Below, one piece after another: positions 1 to 12,300 of a DNA stretch of 64,000 nucleotides. A model generated the notes under the pieces. The model was not told where the DNA came from, did no database searches, and was given only the letters and a program-made list of their open reading frames with translations. The translations under genes and the position numbers were made by a program. Each line of letters begins with the position of its first letter. The first letter of the stretch is position 1. This DNA comes from Montifringilla adamsi (Eukaryota; Chordata; Aves; Passeriformes; Passeridae). The stretch lies in NCBI GenBank assembly GCA_017590115.1, contig JAGGNK010006002.1:644329-708328 (forward strand), read 5' to 3'.

Positions 1-3000
1 ATCCCCACCTCCCCGACCCGTGTCAGCTTCCACAGCATCAAGCAATCCACGGCTGTCTGAGCGGGCAGCGAGAGGCCGCAGCGGGAGCCGACGTCCCCAC
101 TGTGGGGAGCCCCTGGGAGGGGGGCACGGCACAGGACCAGCTCCTGCCGGTGTCCCCGGCCCCACAAGGGGAGCATGAACTCGCTTGGTCGTGGGACACC
201 TGCACAGCACCTGCCCCGTGTGCTGTGCAGGCCTGGAGGACAGGACAGCTGAGACGCTGCGTTGTCATCTCCCTGGCAGCTGTGTGGCCTGCTGGCATGG
301 CAGAAAGAGCCAGAAGGACCTGGAGAGGTTGCAGCAGCTTTCTGCCAGCTCCATCCTGGGCATGATGTCTCGGGGTTTGGGCATGACTTATTGGGTTTGT
401 CCGCTTTGAGGTGACAGGAAACCAGGACATTGCTGGGACAGTTTATGGGGCTAATTCCCTGGGAAGCTGGGTCAGCCTTCCAGTGAGCACATGCTAGAAC
501 GTTGCTGGTGTGGGGGGAACCATCTAGAGGAGCCAAAGTCCTATGTGTTGGAAGGGGATGGATGGAGAGCCCTGGAGTGGTTGTTGCTTCATGTGGCTGT
601 GTTGTTGTAGCATTAGGGTTGAGTCCTTCCCCTGTCTCTTGCTGTGTCTTCTGGTGTCCTGTAACTGCTGCTTGGTCTGACTAGGTCATTTCTCATCTTG
701 TCACCAAAGGTGGGGTAAAGCAATGGGGTGGGAGAGGGGAGGTAACTCCCCCTCCCATGGGGATGGGTCCTAGGGGCTCTGAACAGCCACACAGAGTTGG
801 CTTGATCTGGAGGGAAGCACAGGAATTAGTTAAATTCTCTGGTTCAGCCCAGATGGATCCACAGGTCTCTGCAAAGCCCTGGACCTCAGGCTGACTCCAT
901 CCCTGCCCAGAGGGTGGAAAGGTGAGGCAGCCCTGCAGTGGAGCGGTGGCTGAGGTCCCCAAAGGCAGGTACCACAGGGACAGGCCCTGGCTCTGCCCCC
1001 TCCTCCTCGCCCTGCTTTTACCTGGGCAGGTGGGCCCAGTGCCAAAGCTGCTCCTTGCTCTTGTGCAGGGGATGGGACCAAACCATCCCCACGTTGGGGT
1101 TAAGTGCCTTGGAGGAGCAGCAGCCTCCTTTCCCTTCCTCCCTATCTCCCTCCCCAACCTGGGCACTCCAGATTGTCCCCTTATTCCCCCTCTCTCATTG
1201 CCCTCTTCCATGTGGTCACCAAAAGCAGCTGAGCAGAAGAGTGGATTTTCCTTGACCTCTTTGGAGCCACCTTTTCCTTGTCCCATATAAGGTCTGGGGA
1301 TGCCCAGGCAGAAGACAGATTACAGCAGGTTTATGGGCTGTCTGCCCTCTGCATCCCAGGGATTTTGCTACTGGGGCCATACAGGGTCTGGTGTGAGCCC
1401 CTTCACACTTCTGTGCCTCAGTTTTCCCACTATAAAGAATAGGCATAAATGTTTTCTGCATTGGGGAGATTTAAGCATCTTTGAAATTGCAGTATTATGT
1501 GATTTGTGAAAGGAATAAAATCTTGCATCTTTTTATTTAAAGAGAAGCATAGGGGAAAACCTCTGGGGTCTTTCTTCAAACATTTGTGAAATTCAGTAGT
1601 TTAGAGCAAATTCCTCCCACCTCTCTCCCATTTTGATTTTCTACCTTCATGTCTACAGTGCAGCAAAACTGGAAATATCCCATTGACTCCAATAATCTGC
1701 TGGGAATAGCAACAGTTCCCTATATGACACAGTGACCACAACAAGGACCATACCCTGCACACAGGGCACTTTTCAGTCTTTGTTCAGGTTCAGCCGCTGC
1801 CAACAGTCCCCAAAACTGCCCCTTCTTCAAAATATGGGTGTGAAAAGACCCCTGGAGTTATGCAATGGGAAAAGTGGCAGCTTCCAGCTCCATGGACACT
1901 TTCTACTGGTGCCCTACAAGGAGTAGACTTGTGTCTTCTGTGTCTTGGTTTCTCTGTTGGGTACTTTGGCAGGAGCTAATGATGATCTGCTGGCAATGGA
2001 GAAGGGGAAATGCCCCAGGGAGCTTTTTTTCCTCATCCCTGCAGGTGATGTTGCCAAAAAATTATGTCCTACATGTTCAACTTGGATTTTTCTAAAGTGG
2101 GGTCTTTGGTGGAAAGAAGCTGGAAATTGAAAAACCAAAGAAAGAAACCCAAACAGAAGCATCTGTGTTCACATCGCTGTTTTTCCCTTCTCCTCTTGGT
2201 GGTCTGCTCCAACTGATGTGACTTTGCTTTCCGTAGCTGGAGTGTGTATTCTCAGTCTTGTTTGATTAAAAATAGTTCAATTCCTCTTACAAGGACTTTT
2301 GGAGCATGTTTATCTTTTGGAAAAGACAACCCTGGCATGGCCCCTCCCCAGTTTCCATGGGATCATCCTCACACTGCAGTGGGCTCAGCATCCCACTGGT
2401 CCAGAGCTTTTTTGTCTCTTTTCTACCCCAACTCCATGTGCCCAGAGCATGGAGGGGGCTCTCCACAAAGGTATCCACACCGTCTCATCCAAGAGAATCC
2501 CACACAGGTTTTCCAGACAAGTACCATCAGGTCTGGAGAAAGTCCTCCAGGTTTTCCCCCTTGCCAGGGTTCATTTTACAGAATAAAAATGTAATGTGCT
2601 TCACAGCAGGAGGGAGGGCCAATGAAACTTGACTTTCATTTCATACATCAATGTTTACAAGTGAAATTCAGACACAAACAGATTTCTGGTCAAGCTCTTC
2701 TGTTGCAGAATTAATTTGTTCATCACACAGAGCCTTGGAGAGCACTGTAATTTAGTAAGCACCATGCACATAAATAATAATTACAGGTTCCTGCTGATTA
2801 CATGATTGTATTTAAACTTATCAAGTAACTCTGAGATTAATGACCTGCCAATCCAGTGCTCTTGACAAGGCTGAAGCCTCTTGGGATCTTTCTGTGTTAA
2901 CCCTTTATGTTATCCTGGTACCTTTCAGGGCTGGGAAAAGCAAAATGGGACTCCAAGGATGGGATCTCATGGTGCTATGGGATATCCCAGTGGGATGATG

Positions 3001-5697
3001 CACAGGAGCTTCTCCAGCACAGTGAGATGGATTTTTATTTAGCTTGTTTATTTGGTTGATACATTAAACCCACCATGGAGGTTGTCACCAGTCCTGGAGT
3101 CACTTCCCACCCTCAGCCCCACCACCTGGGACCAAAGTTTGGGTGCCCTGAGATATATCCCCAGCAAATCAAGGGCCAGCAATGGAGAAAACCTGCCCTA
3201 CAGAGCCTGAATGGAGGCAGAGGGAAGTCATGATCCTGATTCCCTGTGGAGGATCTGTGACTTCATTCTACCTTCCAACTAGGCTGCCCTGTGCAAATAT
3301 CACCACTGCCAGAGCCAGGACTTCCCAGTTCCATGGCATGTAAATCACAGGTTTATGGCTGGTATTTAAAGCAAAGCAGGACTGTCATTCCCCTTCCTCA
3401 AACAACACATATCTGTCTGGTGGCCCACAGCTTTGGACCATTCCTGGATATTGAACCCTGCTGTACTTTCCCAGGCAGGTAAGGACTCTGGAAAGGGTGG
3501 GAGGTTGGGAAGGAGAGGAAATCTTGTGGCAGTTTTACAGCCCAGTGGGTTCAGTTGTGGCTTTCATCACTGTCTGCCCCAAGATGCCTCTCATCTGTGT
3601 CCTTTGAGCACTGCTAAACTCCCAAATAAATATTTCATTCTTTGATTCCAATGCCCCCTCCTTCACTGCTCTCTCAGCGCGAGCCTCACGCTGATATTTG
3701 TCACTACAGTCGCAGTTAAATGGGTCTCAGACACGTGGTGGTGGTAGGAGACAGGCAGCTCTGCCACCCTCATGAAAATTTCAAAGGGACATATTTTTCC
3801 AATTTGGAGGAAAACTAAAGATCAGAGTCACAAGTGATTCCGTGGGAGAGCTCATCTATTCAGCCACAGAGAGAATCCTTGAGGAGCCCCTGGGCTGTAC
3901 TGAAGGCAGCAGAGGTGTGTGGTCACACACAGCCTGCTGAATGGGCACCTGCACAGAGCAGGGATGGGTTAATCCCACAACCGGGAATTCGTGTGCACAT
4001 CCACAGCTGAGTCCATCCTCCCAGCTGGCACCCTCACCAGAGGCATGTGGACCAAGGACTGTCCAGGTTTTCCAGGTTTGCTTGGAAATAGTTGCAGTCC
4101 CCAACCACCTGCTCCCAGGAGAGCCTCTGCAAGCACCATGGCTGAGACCCTCGGCCCTGCCCTCCTCCCTGTCAGGCAGAATTTTCCATGGGAAAGTCAC
4201 CTTTAGACTGCTGAAATCTGTTGCTGAGCCTCCTGCTTAGTGTGGAAACTGAGGCACAGATTTGCTATGGATTTTGGGAAATATTGAGCTCTGCTGGCTG
4301 AGCACCATCCTGACAGACACCTCTGCTGCAGAGCATCCTCTAGCCTCAGAGCATCCTCTATCCAGGTCTGAGACCTGTTTCAGGAGACATCAGTGTGAAG
4401 TGGGCTTGGGACCCTCCTCAGCAGCCCAGAGCTTCCTTCTGCCCCAAGGAAATGTTCCCACCACCCCACCCTGACACAGCCAACCCCACCAAGCATGACT
4501 GCTGTCCGTTCTGAGCTTCCACTTCCAGCCAGCTGGCTGATGTATCCAGGTGCCCTGCCAGACCCTAATTTTGGGTGCAGCAAGAGAAGGGTCACAACTT
4601 CCCTCACTCAGCACAGTACCCACAGGCCCAGTACCCAGTGGGCCCAATGCAGATGCTTGAGATCCAGAGGTCCATGTCCTCTCCCGGTCCTTGGCTGCTT
4701 CATTTTCTGCCTCCCCATTTTTCATAGAGGCAAATCACCAAGGACCTGTCCCTGCCTGCCCTTCTCAGCACATGGTGTTGGTGACATGGCTGTCAAAGCC
4801 CAGCCAACAAAAAGTCTTTGGGATTTGTGTGTTGAGTGTGGCTGACCTCCAAACACGAGGTGTCAGAGCCCCTGGCTCAATCCCAAAGGATCTTCTTTGA
4901 CTGCCAAGAACTATTAACATCTCTCTCCTTCCAGAAGGATGTCAGCTTTGTTTGGGATGAAACCAGCCTTTGGAAGAGCAGATGATCCAGTGATGCTGCA
5001 GCCAGTAGGGTCTCCTGACCTGTGCTTGCAGCTCTGGGGATGCCAGGTGAGGTCTTGGAGGGTGGATGAGGCTCTTCCTGCAGCGGGATAGCTGGAGAGT
5101 CCCAAGGAGCTGGTGGCTCTGAAGAATCCTGTGGGGATGTGAAATACGGGGCAAAAAGGGTAGCCCTGGGTTAAGCACTTCCAGTAATCCCAATAGCAGA
5201 GGAACAATTATTGGCACAGCAGGAGCCAGAGACCTGGAGATACACAAACAGGGGAAACTGCAGCCTAAGAGTGAAACACGCAAGCACAGAAGCAGGATCC
5301 TTGTACAAGTCAGGAAAAAGCAGTGTGACTCTTCCAGCTAGTTCAAAAGGAAAATAGGATGAGATATTCAGGAAAAGCCTTGGATTATAGGCAAGAATAA
5401 TTGCATCCTGATTGGAGCTTGAGTGACACTCCATCCACCCAAGCCAGAGTAATAGAATGCTCATGTTTCTGATTAAAATTATTTTGGTGGCTAAAAGGAG
5501 CTATATTTTAATGCATTAGTGGTTAAGGTGTGTTTTGGAGGCTGCACATTGAGTTATAATAAATAAGCACATAAAGCAGACTTTTTTTTCCTCTGGGGAA
5601 TGTCCTGCCCCATTTGCATGCAGGGAGTGCTTTCCATGCAGGGACTGCTGTGTCCATCTTTGGAGACCCCAAGAAAGAAATGGAGCCTTCTGCAGTT
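1..5697. other. Unique sequence, no gene recognised
   Basis: The first 1.3 kb is GC-rich and has minus-strand open frames at 38-430 (130 codons) and 693-1286 (197 codons). Neither shows a domain, a codon pattern or splice sites that I recognise, and the opposite strand is also open, as expected for GC-rich chance frames. An AATAAA lies at 1514-1519 and a CArG box (CCATATAAGG) at 1283-1292; both are common by chance at this length. A 14-bp word repeats with period 18 at 4329-4360. The rest is moderately AT-rich with no recognisable repeat. Confidence 0.6.
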
Positions 5698-5868
5698 ATT
5701 CCAGAGGAGGCCACGGAGATGCTTCTCTACTCTGGAGACACGCAAGAAAGAAGGCTCTAGGGAGATTTTAGAACCCCTTCAGGTGCCCAAAGGGGCTCCA
5801 AGAGAGCTGGAGAGGGACTTTGGACAAGGGCCTGGAGTACGAGGAAAACGGGGAATGGCTTTCCATTG
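5698..5868 (+). mobile_element. CR1 LINE fragment, internal, no 3' tail
   Basis: The stretch 'ccagaggaggccacggagatgct' followed by 'ggggctccaagagagctggagagggacttt' matches the avian CR1 3' region just after ORF2. The copy stops at 'aatggcttt' and lacks the usual octamer tail, so it is truncated at both ends. Confidence 0.8.
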
Positions 5869-6971
5869 CCAGAATTGAAGTCTGACACATAAATCACAGA
5901 CTGGATCAAAGTGCATCTCACCCACTTCATGAGGAGTCCCACTGCTTCCACCCAGGATCTGGTGCTCCTCCCAACATAACTGAGTCCACCTTGATGGTGG
6001 TGCCCAACTCCTTAGCAAAACTTTCATTAGCTTCCTTGTTTCTTTGGTCAGGAAGGCTCTAACTCCTTTTCACCTTGTTGTTAGCCCTTGCACACAAACC
6101 CAAACTTAAAAGGGATAAACCCCACATATTTTAATTCAGATCAGCTTACAAAGGCTTCATTCATCTCTTTTGACCCGCAGGGTAAAACTTTAGTCTTAAA
6201 TAATTAATTCTGCTTGATTAGGTTTGCTTTTTTCCAAAAGAGATTCATTTCCTGCCGCTAAATTTCCCACCTGTGTGTAATACCCGTGTTTTTCCATTTC
6301 TTTTTCCAAAAGCAGTGTCCCCACACATAATGTGATAGCAAGGAACAAAACCTAGCCCAGTCCCCAGAGACTTTTTTCCTATAGAAGTTACAACTCAGGC
6401 ATGGTACACCTAAATCGTGTGGGGAGCTTTGAAGGCCCTGGCATAGCCCAAATCATCACAAATCCCAACCTGGCAAAACAAGGCATGAGTCAAGCACTGC
6501 TGGAGAGGAGGACATGTGGAGCCAGTGCCATGGCAAACAAGGGAAATCTATGCAAAATGGGAAGCAATTAAAAGAGAATCAACCAGGCTGCAGGAGGAGA
6601 AAATTGCTTCTTTCAAACCATCTTGATTATAGGGCTGCAAAGGCCCAGAGCTCCCATGGCTTATCACCAGTATGAATAGATGAAAAGGTTGTTAATCAGG
6701 ATTGTCAGTAGCTCTCCCAAACCCAAACATCCTCACTGAAACGAGGCCTGCCAGGGAACTTTTATGTTCCACAGCTTCCTCTGCTCAGCCGTCACCCATG
6801 AATGTGCTGGTCAGAAGAGGCCAGTGCCTTTTGGTCTTTCCAGAAAAGGGCTGGGGATTTCACACTCGTAGTTGGGAAGGTGACACCTCTGGTGGAGCTG
6901 GATGGAAATGGACCCTCCACAGCCTGTCCCCATCTCACACAGCCCTTCTCCTTCCCTGATATCCTGAAAGG
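5869..6971. other. Unique sequence, nothing recognised
   Basis: AT-rich single-copy-looking DNA with scattered short homopolymers. I see no coding exon, no RNA gene and no repeat signature before the LTR target duplication at 6972. Confidence 0.5.
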
Positions 6972-6976
6972 CCAAC

Positions 6977-7395
6977 TGTGAGAAAATGCTCCTCACTTTC
7001 AGAAATTTAAAAGGGTTTATTAAACCTTATCAAAAATACAACAGAAGACTGAATAGACAAAATATTATGGTGCTGGCAGCAAAGGATTTTTCCCACCATG
7101 TGCTCAACCACACAATGGAGGTTTCGCCCTTTAACCTTTTAACCCCTCCCAAAGTTCTGTCCATTGACTCCTTCTTCGCTGTCCAGTGGTGGAGATCACT
7201 TCCTTAAATCTTCATTGGAGGTCAGGTGTTGCCATAGTGACAAGCCGACCCTCCCAAATACCCCAAACCTAGGCTGTCCCTTGATAACAACACAAGGGGG
7301 TATAACATAACTATAAATCTAAAAAACTTAACATATATACATGATATTTGTCTGTTAATTGTGAGAGTCAATAATCACATTACTCATCTATCACA
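6977..7395 (-). mobile_element. ERVL-type solo LTR with perfect 5-bp target duplication
   Basis: The 419-bp element begins TGTGAG and ends TCACA. Read on the minus strand it begins TGTGATAG and ends TCTCACA. It is flanked by the direct repeat CCAAC at 6972-6976 and 7396-7400. On the minus strand AATAAA (TTTATT at 7016-7021) lies 40 bp before the 3' end, as expected for an R-U5 boundary. The 3' segment (AATAAACCC...AAAGTGAG...TCTCACA) resembles the LTR at 13369-13867, so both belong to related ERVL families. No internal retroviral sequence is present, so this is a solo LTR formed by LTR-LTR recombination. A five-base duplication fits ERVL-type integration. Confidence 0.9.
7228..7241. promoter_or_regulatory. 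RFX X-box-like site inside the ERVL LTR
   Basis: GTTGCCATAGTGAC matches the RFX palindrome GTHNYYATRRNAAC at 13 of 14 positions. It lies in the middle of the solo LTR. Function is inference. Confidence 0.4.
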
Positions 7396-7400
7396 CCAAC

Positions 7401-7939
7401 GGTGTTGGTGCTGTGGGGAGGAGTTTGTCAAGACTCTGAAAGTCAAGCTGTGACATGGGCTGATATCTTGCCAAGGTGGGATGGGGCCAAGGTATGGCTG
7501 GGAGTGGGCAGATGTGATTCCTCTCCATGTCCACCCTCATCCCACCTTGGCAGTGACCACATGGACAGTCACAAGGAGAATACAAGGCTTAGAAAAGGAC
7601 TGTGTCCAGCCAAGGTCAGATTTGGTCCTCTGATCTCCTAAAAGGATAAACCCCAGCTCCGCATCCTGCAGCACTGGGAAGCAGCTGGGACACCCCTTGT
7701 CAGCTCCCTGAAACAGCTCTGGGAGTTTGAAGCAAGAAGGGAGGGTGGGAAATTGCTTTCTATTGCAGCTAAAGTAAGCAAGGAGCAGGTGGGCGTGCCC
7801 AGCCAGGGCTGCACATAGAAACCAGCCTGTGCAGTGCCTGGGGAGGGGACTATGAGCTGTCTCCTTTCACTGAGCTCAGATAAACCCTGAAACAGGCGCC
7901 GTGTGGTGCTCAGCAGCTGAGCTGCAGCTGCCTCGGTGC
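7401..7939. other. Unique sequence, nothing recognised
   Basis: Short interval between the ERVL LTR and the TAAT cluster. No repeat, exon or RNA gene is visible. Confidence 0.5.
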
Positions 7940-8031
7940 CAATTACATACTTTTGCTAATGCCACCGTGCTAATTGCATTAATGGGACACTAATCACACA
8001 CCTAACGGATATAAACGGGAGCTAATTGCTC
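7940..8031. promoter_or_regulatory. Homeodomain TAAT-site cluster, candidate conserved element
   Basis: Six TAAT/ATTA cores lie within about 90 bp: near 7942, 7957, 7971, 7978, 7991 and 8022. The central TAATTGCATTA at 7971-7981 is a palindromic TAAT-N3-ATTA site, the P3 dimer site known for paired-class homeodomains. The surrounding DNA is not AT-rich overall, so the clustering is not just base composition. Enhancer function is inference. Confidence 0.35.
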
Positions 8032-8166
8032 TACAGTGACACCGTGCTCCATGCAGAGCTGTCCATCCCTGCAAAGAGCAGCTGTTCCTGCAAGCATCCT
8101 GCTGCTCCCAGGAACGTTCAGTTGGCAGCCACAGGGCTCTCCCAGCACCCGAGCCGCCGCACCGGG

Positions 8167-8851
8167 TGAGACATGGGCTTAGGAATTAGAGGGATATTGA
8201 TTAGAAATAGATATTTAGATGAAATGTTGTTTAATATTTGCTGCATTTTACTGTGCTAACTGCCTGTAAAGGGAAGACAGGGTGTACGTGTAAGAGCAGT
8301 ATGAAAGAATGCAAGGATGTGTGATAAGGGAAGGATGATATTCATCAAAACAGGACAAAGTTACAAGGTGATAACAAGGCTCCTCTGACCCCCAAACCAG
8401 ATCCAAGCAACCTCATGGTTTGGACTGTGACCAAAGGATCAGTAAGCATGGGCAAGAAGACAGGGTGAGAAGGTCAACTCTGATGAAGACTACCCCCAAG
8501 AACCCCCAAGACAACCACCAGAGACAAGTACGCAGGCACAAGGGACTGATAAGATAATTAACAAACAAAGTGGGACAAGGTGGAGCCAGGAAATTAATAT
8601 GCATAAATGTACTGCAAAACCTAATGTATATGTAACATTTTAGAGGATAAAAAAGAACGCTGAGAGCAAGTAGGTTGTGAAAAATGTGTATTTTATGATT
8701 GGCTTTTCGCAAGTATTAAAATGAATATTGTATGTGTTATGTTAGAAAGTTATGTGCATATGCCTTTGTGGAGGTATCCCACATGCGTCCAGCCGAAAAT
8801 ACATACCTACTTTATAACTCACTTTGAGTTTTAGAGTCTTTCTGCGTGTCA
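8167..8851 (+). mobile_element. LTR-like block, probable ERV LTR
   Basis: The right end has the avian LTR pattern 'ataccta-ctttataactcac-tttgagttttagagtctttctgcgtgtca', ending CA at 8851. The left boundary is uncertain; TGAGACATGG at 8167 is one candidate. I found no convincing target duplication. The block is AT-rich and non-coding. Family assignment is from memory. Confidence 0.5.
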
Positions 8852-10457
8852 CGGCCATATCTGCTTCTAAACCTCAGCAGGAATAGCCCCTTCAAGACCC
8901 ATCTGATTCTTTTTGAGGCAAATTAAGCCTCTTGTATGGTGGGGAGATGTGTTCAGGTGGCAGAGGTGTCTGACTCTCTGTCCAGATCACCCATGGTGAA
9001 GGGGTCTGCCACTCTCCATCGGAGGGGTCTTGCCCTTCTCCCGGGCCACCCTGGGTATGATTAAAGGCTGCGGGTCCACCCTAGGGACACACAGTATGCC
9101 TGGCAAGAGGGTAGGAAATGGGTTATTCCTGCCTGGAAGGAGCAAGCAGGAGCTGGGGAAGGCACTGACCCTGCTAAGGGGCTGCTCAGGTGCTTCAGGG
9201 CTGTTTTTGCACCGTTTTCCTATTTCTCATGGCTGGTCCCACGCTCCCTGCACTTCACAGCCACTTGCTAACACCCATCCCTCAGGCTCTCCCGGCTCCC
9301 TGCCTTTGGCACATGGAAACTAAGCTGGAATTTCTCACGGCTTCAAACACAGTTCCTCTTCCCAAAGGGTGTTACAGCCCAGTGCTAAGCAAGAAGGACA
9401 TGCAGGTGCCTTCCCCGCAGGCTCTGTGGCCTTCTGTCCTTGCTGGAGGGTAATTAATGCTTCTTGACTTGCTCCTGTGGCAAACTACGGCGGCAGTGGC
9501 ACAGCGAGGGCAGCAGAGCAGGAGCAGGATGCAGCTGGGTGCCCTGGCTTCAAAATCCAGCCTCAAGCATTTCAATCATCCTCACACGGTTTGGGATGAG
9601 TTTAAACCCTTTTCCCTAACCATGGCACTCCACTAACAAGGGGCAGGTCACTCAGGGGCTGTCTCTTGTCACAGCCCATCAAAGCAGAGCTGTCCTCAAA
9701 ATACCCTTAACTCTGACCCTGCTGTTCAGGACCATAGTCTTCGAGAAAGTAAAATGTGTCTGGGAAGGAGGCAAAAACTAGATTTAGAGGTAAAATTTTT
9801 CAGTTAATTGGAGAGCCTGTTTAGCAGGTAGGCTAAAATCTTCTGGAGGCAAAGGTGCATAGATCAAGACACTGGACAAATCTCTTCCCAGGGCATGTGG
9901 CAAAATAAAGGTTGGATGTATTATAACAAACAATGAGCAAAAGGCGGATAATCATCTGTGCCACTGGAAATGAAACACACATTGTTCTTTGCAACCTTCC
10001 CCGGCAGAGCCTGAGCCAGCAGCTCTGCACCACTGCGGGCAGAGCTGCAAAGCAACTGCGGAGAAAAGCCCGGCTGGGCTCTCCCCGCACTTGGAGAGGG
10101 CGATTGCTCAGTGTGAGAGGAATCTTAATGGCACAGGAGGCAGCTGCGGCAGCGTTTATCACCTCAGCAGTCGCTCACAGGCAGCACAGGGCTGGAACTG
10201 CAGGAAGGGGTGCGGGCAGTGCTCTCAGGGCACAGAGGGTGCAGTGTCAGTGGCTCTCCTCATTGCAATGCCCAGGGCATGAACAGTGCCATGGGCTCCT
10301 GAAAACAAGAGACGACACCGCTTTCCCAGTTTTTGCTGCAATAAGATGGTGCAGTGTCACACTGATTTGGCAAATTTGGTCACAGAAGCCACAGTCTAGA
10401 GTTGCCCAGCTGCACAAGTCAAAAACATACCTGGGATTCAAATGGTGGAGGAGGAAG
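8852..10457. other. Unique sequence, no gene recognised
   Basis: Mixed composition, with a plus-strand open frame of 176 codons at 9933-10463 that runs into a CR1 tail and shows no recognisable domain. I treat the frame as chance. No RNA gene or repeat is visible. Confidence 0.5.
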
Positions 10458-10541
10458 TCATAGAATCCTAGAATACCAGAATGGTACTAGGTTGAAAGGG
10501 ACCACCCAGTTCCATACCCCTGCCATGGGAAGGGACACCAT
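10458..10541 (-). mobile_element. CR1 LINE 3' tip
   Basis: Starts 'tcatagaatcctagaat' and continues 'gttgaaagggaccacccagttcca...ctgccatgggaagggacacc', the reverse complement of the CR1 3' end. It is truncated at the TTGGGG tract that follows. Confidence 0.85.
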
Positions 10542-10567
10542 GGGTTGGGGTTGGGGTTGGGGTTTAG
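10542..10567 (+). repeat. Short telomere-like (TTGGGG) tract
   Basis: Three to four TTGGGG units end in TTTAGG. The tract abuts the broken end of a CR1 fragment. It is too short to be called an interstitial telomere with confidence. Confidence 0.6.
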
Positions 10568-10992
10568 GATTTCCTCCTTCTGTTTTCTCGGGGAATTTCT
10601 CCCATTTTTGTTGCTAAGAAACAATAACGATCGTTACTTAAGAGAGACAAAAGAAGTAACTACCGAGAAGGGACAGCTCGGGGGCTGAGGAGTTTCTTTC
10701 GGAAGGGCAAAGTTACCGAGAACTGGGCTGGGGAGAAAGGGGCTAGGCACAGCCCCTAGGCAGCCTGTGCTCTCGGTATTCAGAGGGGAGAGAGGCTGCG
10801 GTCGTTGTGGGGAGAATTTGTTACCACTCCGGGGGTCCTGCTGCCTTTCCTGCACCGTGAGCAGCGCCCGTGTCACCTCACCAAACAGAGGACTCTTCGC
10901 CATCTGCTGGAGTGCCTCAGGGGAAACCCAGGGATCTCTGAGCCCCTTTCCCGTCCTAGGGAGCCTCTCTCTGCCATGTTCGGGAACCAGGC
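10568..10992. other. LTR-cluster flank with a CTCF-like motif
   Basis: CpG-containing sequence of unknown family upstream of the LTR at 10993. The minus-strand reading of 10897-10910 is CCAGCAGATGGCGA, close to the CTCF core CCASYAGRKGGCRS. No coding potential is recognised. Confidence 0.35.
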
Positions 10993-11471
10993 TGTTAAAA
11001 ATAGGTTAGAAACTGTAGTAAAATAGTTGATAGTTGTTAAGCATGTGCTGTTAGTTTGGTTGTTATATTGTAAAAGGGGTTAAAAGGGTAATTATAAGAA
11101 ATATGGTACTCAATGTACCGTATTAGACCTAAGTAAAGTGCATCACCCCCCAAGGGAAACAGCCAGCCTGGACAGAACTGTAAGGGCCAACCAAGCGCCC
11201 TAAACCTTCATGCAAATGAAGGATCCAAAAAGAAGCCAATCCAAAGGGACAAAAAACAGGGTAAAAAGGGGCTTCTGACCCACTGAACCTGTGCTGCTCC
11301 GCCTGGAACCTTGGGGGCATCGCTGCTGAAGTAGATCCAGCGCCGGCGCTGCAGCATCCTCGACGGGATCGCTCCTGCTCGGCCCGCGGGCCCCCTTGCT
11401 TTAGGCCTTTCTTTTATTATAATAAATGCTGAAATCACTTTAGTGCCGGGAGCGTTCTCTCATTTATAACA
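10993..11471 (+). mobile_element. ERV LTR (TGTTAAAA...TTATAACA)
   Basis: The block begins TGTTAAAAATAGG and ends CATTTATAACA. AATAAA at 11421-11426 is 45 bp from the 3' end, as expected for plus-strand R-U5. The flanking hexamers do not match, so one side is rearranged or the start is mis-set. No primer-binding site or gag frame follows, so it is not an intact provirus. Confidence 0.65.
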
Positions 11472-11479
11472 GTGCTGCC

Positions 11480-12300
11480 CCTGCCCAGCTCTTCCGTTGC
11501 TTTGCCGCTGCTCCGGGCTTTTTGCTGCGCTGTAGCTCCGCACGCCCTGGGACACTCCACTCGCGGTTGCAGCTACAGCTGCAGAGTTTCTGATACATCT
11601 CGTCTATGGGATGTTTGCTCATTCCTGCCGTTCCATCTTGCTGCATCTGAGGGTCCTGCTGAGACACCAGGATCGGCTGCCCCTGGGAGGTTTGTTGTTT
11701 GAGGAGATTTTATGATAATACTGTATTCCCCTATAATCTGCTTTATGCCCAGAAATGGATCCTGTAGCTTTAAGCTAGGTCTGGAAGAGGGAGGGAGCTG
11801 GGCACAGTTTGTGTTCAAGCTCTCATACTCTCCCGTGCTCAGCCTTGCAGCAGAGAGGGAGTTACATTCTTTGCTTTTAGCTAGCTTCTCCTTGTTAGCT
11901 GCCTGCTGAGGCACTAGGATCGGCTGCCCCTGGGAGGTTTGTTGTTTGAGGAGATTTTATGATAATACTGTATTCCCCTATAATCTGCTTTATGCCCAGA
12001 AATGGATCCTGTAGCTTTAAGCTAGGTCTGGAAGAGGGAGGGAGCTGGGCACAGTTTGTGTTCAAGCTCTCATACTCTCCCGTGCTCAGCCTTGCAGCAG
12101 AGAGGGAGTTACATTCTTTGCTTTTAGCTAGCTTCTCCTTGTTAGCTGAGGCAAGACATTTTCCTGGACTGCATACTGCAATCCTCCGGTGACTTCTGTG
12201 GCTTCTTCTGGAACTGTTCAGCTTCAGCTTCAGCTCCGAAAACCAGGCCATAGGTGGGACCCTTGTGGGAAATAGTAAAGGTAAGAGTACTTCCAGAAAG
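11480..12300 (+). mobile_element. ERV LTR fragment carrying a tandem duplication
   Basis: The segment 'ttttagctagctt...gttagctgaggcaagacattttcctggactgcatactgc' is homologous to the minus-strand reading of the LTR at 22435-23359 ('ttttagttagttt...agccaaggcagagaagttccctggactg'). This places it in the same LTR superfamily, in plus orientation. Its poly(A) end is missing, so it is truncated. It contains the 247-bp direct duplication listed separately. The 169-codon minus-strand frame here is antisense to the LTR and has no recognisable domain. Confidence 0.6.
11655..12148 (+). repeat. Tandem duplication, 2 x 247 bp
   Basis: Copy 1 is 11655-11901 and copy 2 is 11902-12148. By eye the copies differ at only two positions, near the left edge, and are otherwise identical. 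The near-identity within an otherwise decayed LTR points to a recent duplication, or to an assembly artefact that mimics one. Confidence 0.95.

Noticed and set aside
693..1286. 197-codon minus-strand open frame
   Set aside because: GC-rich region open in several frames on both strands; no recognisable protein family.
1283..1292. SRF CArG box
   Set aside because: CC(A/T)6GG is expected several times by chance in 64 kb, and no promoter is nearby.
1514..1519. AATAAA as the 3' end of a gene
   Set aside because: No upstream coding exon is recognised, and the hexamer is frequent by chance.
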